Source: Verrucomicrobiota bacterium
Lineage (GTDB): Bacteria; Verrucomicrobiota; Verrucomicrobiia; Limisphaerales; SXQI01
Length of the DNA stretch: 9,937 nt
Direction: 5' to 3'
Assembly (NCBI GenBank): GCA_008933045.1
Contig: WBXJ01000105.1
Span: 1-9,937 of the forward strand
This document shows, one piece after another, positions 6,893 through 9,937 of this stretch (the first letter of the stretch is position 1; every line of letters starts with the position of its first letter). The notes beneath the pieces are model-generated. The model made no database searches and was not told where the DNA came from. It worked only from the letters and a program-made list of their open reading frames with translations. A program made the position numbers and the translations under genes.

Positions 6893-8371
6893 ATGCGCCT
6901 CAATCAGCTATTATTCTTGGGGGTGGGTATTCTGAGTTGCCACGTTCTCGCTCAGGCTGCAAGTGATTGGGCCAATCAAGTGGCCCGATTCACAAGCTCT
7001 CCTCGTTTCGATAAATCTACCTGGGGAATTGAGTTGGTAGATTTAAAGTTTGGCCGAGGTTTGTTCGCGACGAATGAACACGTTTTGCTCAAACTCGCTT
7101 CCAACCAAAAAATATTCACTGCGGCCTGGGCTTTAGCTGAGCTTGGTCCCAATGCTTCGATAAGGACCTTGGTGCGTATTCACGGTAAGATTGATGCACA
7201 CGGTGTGTTGAACGGCGATCTGGTTATTAGCGGGGCAGGGGATCCTACTTGGGGGAGCGATCGTATGTTTGCTAGTGGCAATCATCACTGGGATGCGTTG
7301 TTAGGCTTAATTCGTGCCGCGCATATTCGACAAATCAACGGAAGGCTTGTGGCGGATGTTTCACGCATCACCGGTTCGCGTTGGGGAACCAACCGACTCG
7401 CGACTGATTTGATCCATTCGTATGCTGCTGAAATCTCAGCACTGAATGAGCACGAAAATTTTGTCGTCGCTCGAGTTCATTCTTCAAGAATGGGTTCACC
7501 GGCTCAGTTGGTGATCACTCCGGCGACTGGCTCTCTCGCCATCACCAACAGAACCATGACGGTGGGTGCTGAGAAACCTTTGGTGCCATTAAGTTTCCAC
7601 CGAACATCCTCCGCCCCCCTGATTTACGTGACGGGCGAAGTGCGGACGAATGCTGTTCCCCAGCGTTTCGAACTTGCGGTATCGGATCCCGCGGCTTGGT
7701 TTCTGGATCGGCTCCGGAAAAAACTGAACGAAAGTGGCGTTCCCGTGGGTGGAGAAGATTTCGTGACCGGATCGATGGAAGGGTTTTCCGACTGCAAAAT
7801 CCTCGGCGAAATCCAGTCACCCCCAATGCATGAAATGATTTCTATCATGCTAAAAGAATCCCAAAACCTTTATGCCGAAACTCTTTTTCGTTTTACGGGT
7901 GAGAAAATGCGCCAAAATCTCACAGGTAATTTCACCAGCGAACAATCTGCAGTTCTTAACATGACGGATTGGTTAATTGCTCGCGGAATCAACCGAGCGG
8001 AGCTTCGGGTAGAGGATGGTTCGGGGCTTTCTCGTGGCACCCTGTCGAGTGCGCACGCGTTGGTAACCTTGTTACGTTGGTCTCGAGAGTGGGAGCATCA
8101 TTCCCTTTTTCGATCCTTGCTCCCGGTGGCGGGCGTGGATGGAACATTAAGAAACCGTTTTATTGGCTCCAGATTGAGCAGGAAACTTTGGGCAAAAACC
8201 GGCAGCCTCAACGGGGTCGCGACCTTATCCGGTTTTATGGAGGGCGTACAGGGGGATCCGTTGGTGTTTAGTGTGCTGTTAAATAATTACCAACCAACGC
8301 AAGGGAAAAATGCGAGTGAAGTAGTCGATGAACTTGTTGAGTTGCTGAGTCATTGGGAACCACCAAAATAA
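6893..8371 (+). CDS. dacB: D-alanyl-D-alanine carboxypeptidase/endopeptidase, PBP4 family
   Basis: Periplasmic class C penicillin-binding protein (peptidase family S13) that trims terminal D-Ala from peptidoglycan stem peptides and/or cuts cross-links. From ATG 6893 it has 492 residues (E. coli DacB 477). All three active-site motifs are present: SxxK at S70-N-Q-K73, SxN at S323-Q-N325 and KTG at 435-437. About 85-260 corresponds to the accessory-domain insertion typical of PBP4, inside which DGDLVISGAGDPT-like sequence (LNGDLVISGAGDPTW, 106-120) is a family hallmark. The N-terminus is a signal peptide: a hydrophobic stretch at about 5-20 and a likely cleavage after A20-Q-A22. Cys16 in ILSC is a poor lipobox, so lipoprotein processing is possible but less likely. 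The frame stays open far upstream into gyrB, but the signal peptide and a weak GGA eight bases before the ATG fix the start at 6893. It is divergent from gyrB and convergent with the downstream gene; no functional link to gyrase is implied. Confidence 0.94.
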   Translation: MRLNQLLFLGVGILSCHVLAQAASDWANQVARFTSSPRFDKSTWGIELVDLKFGRGLFATNEHVLLKLASNQKIFTAAWALAELGPNASIRTLVRIHGKIDAHGVLNGDLVISGAGDPTWGSDRMFASGNHHWDALLGLIRAAHIRQINGRLVADVSRITGSRWGTNRLATDLIHSYAAEISALNEHENFVVARVHSSRMGSPAQLVITPATGSLAITNRTMTVGAEKPLVPLSFHRTSSAPLIYVTGEVRTNAVPQRFELAVSDPAAWFLDRLRKKLNESGVPVGGEDFVTGSMEGFSDCKILGEIQSPPMHEMISIMLKESQNLYAETLFRFTGEKMRQNLTGNFTSEQSAVLNMTDWLIARGINRAELRVEDGSGLSRGTLSSAHALVTLLRWSREWEHHSLFRSLLPVAGVDGTLRNRFIGSRLSRKLWAKTGSLNGVATLSGFMEGVQGDPLVFSVLLNNYQPTQGKNASEVVDELVELLSHWEPPK

Positions 8372-8378
8372 ATCGAGA

Positions 8379-9896
8379 TCAATTGAGTGACTTCGGCATC
8401 CGCCAAGTCCAGTCCCCTGCTTCGTCCTTACCGATATCGCCAAGGTCATCCTTCAAGTCGCTCCCGACAGAGTAGAGGACGAAACGATCATTTTTTTCAC
8501 GGTGATAGTGCAACGCACCACCAGAAGCTGCGTCGTGAGGAATCGCTTTCAAGAATTGTGGCACGAGTTTAGCGAGTGTTTCAGGGTAGGTGCCTTTTGC
8601 GATTCGATACCTCTCCAACTCACAGGCTAGAATTGCCAAATCCAACGTCACCCGACCGCGCACCGTTTTCTTCAGGCAACTCTGGATGCCGGGTGCCAGC
8701 ATAGCGGACAACGCCCGATAAGGCCAAAAGCCATTCGTGAGTTGTTCCATCCCAGCATCTTTGGAAAAAGTACTCAATCCATGTTCGCGCACTCCATCGA
8801 AGTTGATTGCGTCATAAAACTGATTCTGACGTCGTTGGTTTTGGTAAAGCATCGCCGAAGGAACCATGCGAAGATCTTGGAATGGCGATCCAAGGTCTAG
8901 AAGGCTTTCTTTAACAAAGCCCCGTCGCGATCGATCGTAGAAGTCGTTCGCGATTGCCCTTTCCAGTTGCATAGATTGTCTCAAAAGTGCGTAAGGATCA
9001 CGTTGTCGCAAAACAGTTGTGAATCCTTGAATTTGAGCATCCGTCCATCGGTGACCTACGAGTCCTTCGTAGATGCCGCTGACGCTCCCCCAGTCGATTG
9101 CCAACTGTACCAAGGCGCTGATGAGAAGTGGATTGGTTCCGACGACTTCACCGCAACGCAGAGAGAATAACACCTGATTAAAGGCCTCATCCGTTTTACC
9201 TTCGGCTAAGTAGGCACTCGATTTCAACAGGCTCAGACGGGAAAAACCTTTCATGACCGATAAGGTGGGTAGGAGGCAGGCAAACCCCTCCTCGTAATGC
9301 GCTGGAAACCGAACTTGAGGTCGCTTGAATCCTTCCTCAAGAATGCTCAACTCTGTGCCAAATTCGTCGAGAGCGGTGAGAATTGTTCGAGCCGGTGTCG
9401 ATGGTTCCGTGGATGCGGCAAGGTTCCCCCCCTGTTTTAGAAGGTTTTTCTGGATTGCCTCCAAATTCTCGGTTGTTCCTTTATACCAATTGGCATTCGG
9501 TCCACTATCCGCAAAAACCTTTGTCACAAAAGCACTCACCGATTGCACTCGATTCACGAGGTTGGAGTCTTTCCAGCGTACTTCACCATTTGTCGTGGAG
9601 TGATAGTCAAACAGAGCCGAGAGCATGGGGATTGCTGCCACGTTAGAGCCCTCGGGAATTAGAGGAGGAATGGTTACGCTGAGCTGGAGGACAACCCCTC
9701 GACTCTCGGCTTCAACACGATAAGCCTCCCACGCCCGCCGGCCCCGCCAGTTTTCAAACACCACGACCAAAAATCCGAGAGCGACCATTGCAACGACACC
9801 CAACCCCAAGGTCCTCAGGCATGTTTTCCACCATTTTCGAGGTTTTGCGACCGGAAGTTCATTCGAACAATTAGTTGTCATAAAGTTTTCTGGCAT
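8379..9896 (-). CDS. Membrane-anchored protein of unknown function with GspG-like C-terminus
   Basis: I do not recognise a named family over the whole length. The product is 505 residues from ATG 9896. A basic stretch (about 19-28, RKWWK) precedes one transmembrane helix at about 29-47, and the following WRGRRAWEAY suggests a membrane anchor with a large domain; its orientation is not certain. The middle (about 60-410) is mostly helical-looking, with no catalytic motif I can name; EGSNVAAIPML after a PP motif resembles a conserved segment I recall from Verrucomicrobiota/Planctomycetota hypothetical proteins. The last part, about 415-490, resembles the globular half of type II secretion major pseudopilins: a helix (LAILACELERYRIAKGTYP), then LAKLVP, IPHDAASGGALHYH and YSVGSDLKDDLGD. 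It lacks an N-terminal prepilin cleavage site, so it is not itself a normal pseudopilin. Start codons possible are GTG 9899, ATG 9896 and ATG 9881; none has a Shine-Dalgarno, and ATG 9896 is chosen by codon preference. Convergent with dacB. Confidence 0.8.
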   Translation of the reverse strand: MPENFMTTNCSNELPVAKPRKWWKTCLRTLGLGVVAMVALGFLVVVFENWRGRRAWEAYRVEAESRGVVLQLSVTIPPLIPEGSNVAAIPMLSALFDYHSTTNGEVRWKDSNLVNRVQSVSAFVTKVFADSGPNANWYKGTTENLEAIQKNLLKQGGNLAASTEPSTPARTILTALDEFGTELSILEEGFKRPQVRFPAHYEEGFACLLPTLSVMKGFSRLSLLKSSAYLAEGKTDEAFNQVLFSLRCGEVVGTNPLLISALVQLAIDWGSVSGIYEGLVGHRWTDAQIQGFTTVLRQRDPYALLRQSMQLERAIANDFYDRSRRGFVKESLLDLGSPFQDLRMVPSAMLYQNQRRQNQFYDAINFDGVREHGLSTFSKDAGMEQLTNGFWPYRALSAMLAPGIQSCLKKTVRGRVTLDLAILACELERYRIAKGTYPETLAKLVPQFLKAIPHDAASGGALHYHREKNDRFVLYSVGSDLKDDLGDIGKDEAGDWTWRMPKSLN

Positions 9897-9937
9897 CACG
9901 ACGCGTTTTTATCAGGGATTTGACCGATGGAGTAACA
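9897..9937. other. Upstream leader of the membrane-protein gene, cut by window edge
   Basis: Forty-one bases remain upstream of the chosen start. On the coding strand they contain an A-run (GATAAAAACG) but no clear Shine-Dalgarno sequence and no promoter I can call. Confidence 0.5.

Noticed and set aside
1..9937. Searched for mobile elements, CRISPR arrays, tRNA or rRNA genes, toxin-antitoxin pairs and defence genes
   Set aside because: No long inverted or spaced direct repeats, no tRNA-like cloverleaf and no relevant protein motifs were seen; the coding space is filled by five ordinary genes.

Overview
The window looks like ordinary chromosomal DNA from a Gram-negative-type bacterium. The best guess is a Verrucomicrobiota/Planctomycetota-type lineage. 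The reasons are the style of the GyrA and GyrB proteins, weak or absent Shine-Dalgarno sequences, and a large single-pass membrane protein with a C-terminal pseudopilin (GspG-like) segment, a type I associate with those phyla. This placement is inference; no rRNA gene is present to confirm it.

Layout from left to right. (1) Bases 1-1365 (+): the 3' part of a dihydrolipoyl dehydrogenase (lpd) gene whose first few codons lie outside the window. (2) Bases 1385-1451: two back-to-back intrinsic terminators, one for lpd (+) and one for gyrA (-). (3) Bases 1469-6688 (-): a gyrB-gyrA pair read leftward, gyrB first, separated by 66 bp, encoding both subunits of DNA gyrase. (4) Bases 6689-6892: a 204-bp divergent intergenic region that must carry the gyrB promoter and probably the dacB promoter; it holds a short 10-bp-period tandem repeat. 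(5) Bases 6893-8371 (+): a dacB/PBP4-type D-alanyl-D-alanine carboxypeptidase/endopeptidase with a signal peptide. (6) Bases 8379-9896 (-): a membrane-anchored protein of unknown function, convergent with dacB and only 7 bp away. (7) Bases 9897-9937: a short upstream leader with nothing recognisable.

The genes are unrelated housekeeping functions: 2-oxoacid dehydrogenase E3, DNA supercoiling, and peptidoglycan remodelling. Only gyrB and gyrA form an obvious functional unit. No mobile element, CRISPR array, tRNA, rRNA, phage gene or defence system was seen. I found no convincing new system. The points most worth a second look are the GyrA quinolone-resistance-determining region (Ala and Pro at the positions equivalent to E. 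coli Ser83 and Asp87), the unknown membrane protein with a pseudopilin-like C-terminus, the long-type GyrB insertion, and the repeat upstream of gyrB.
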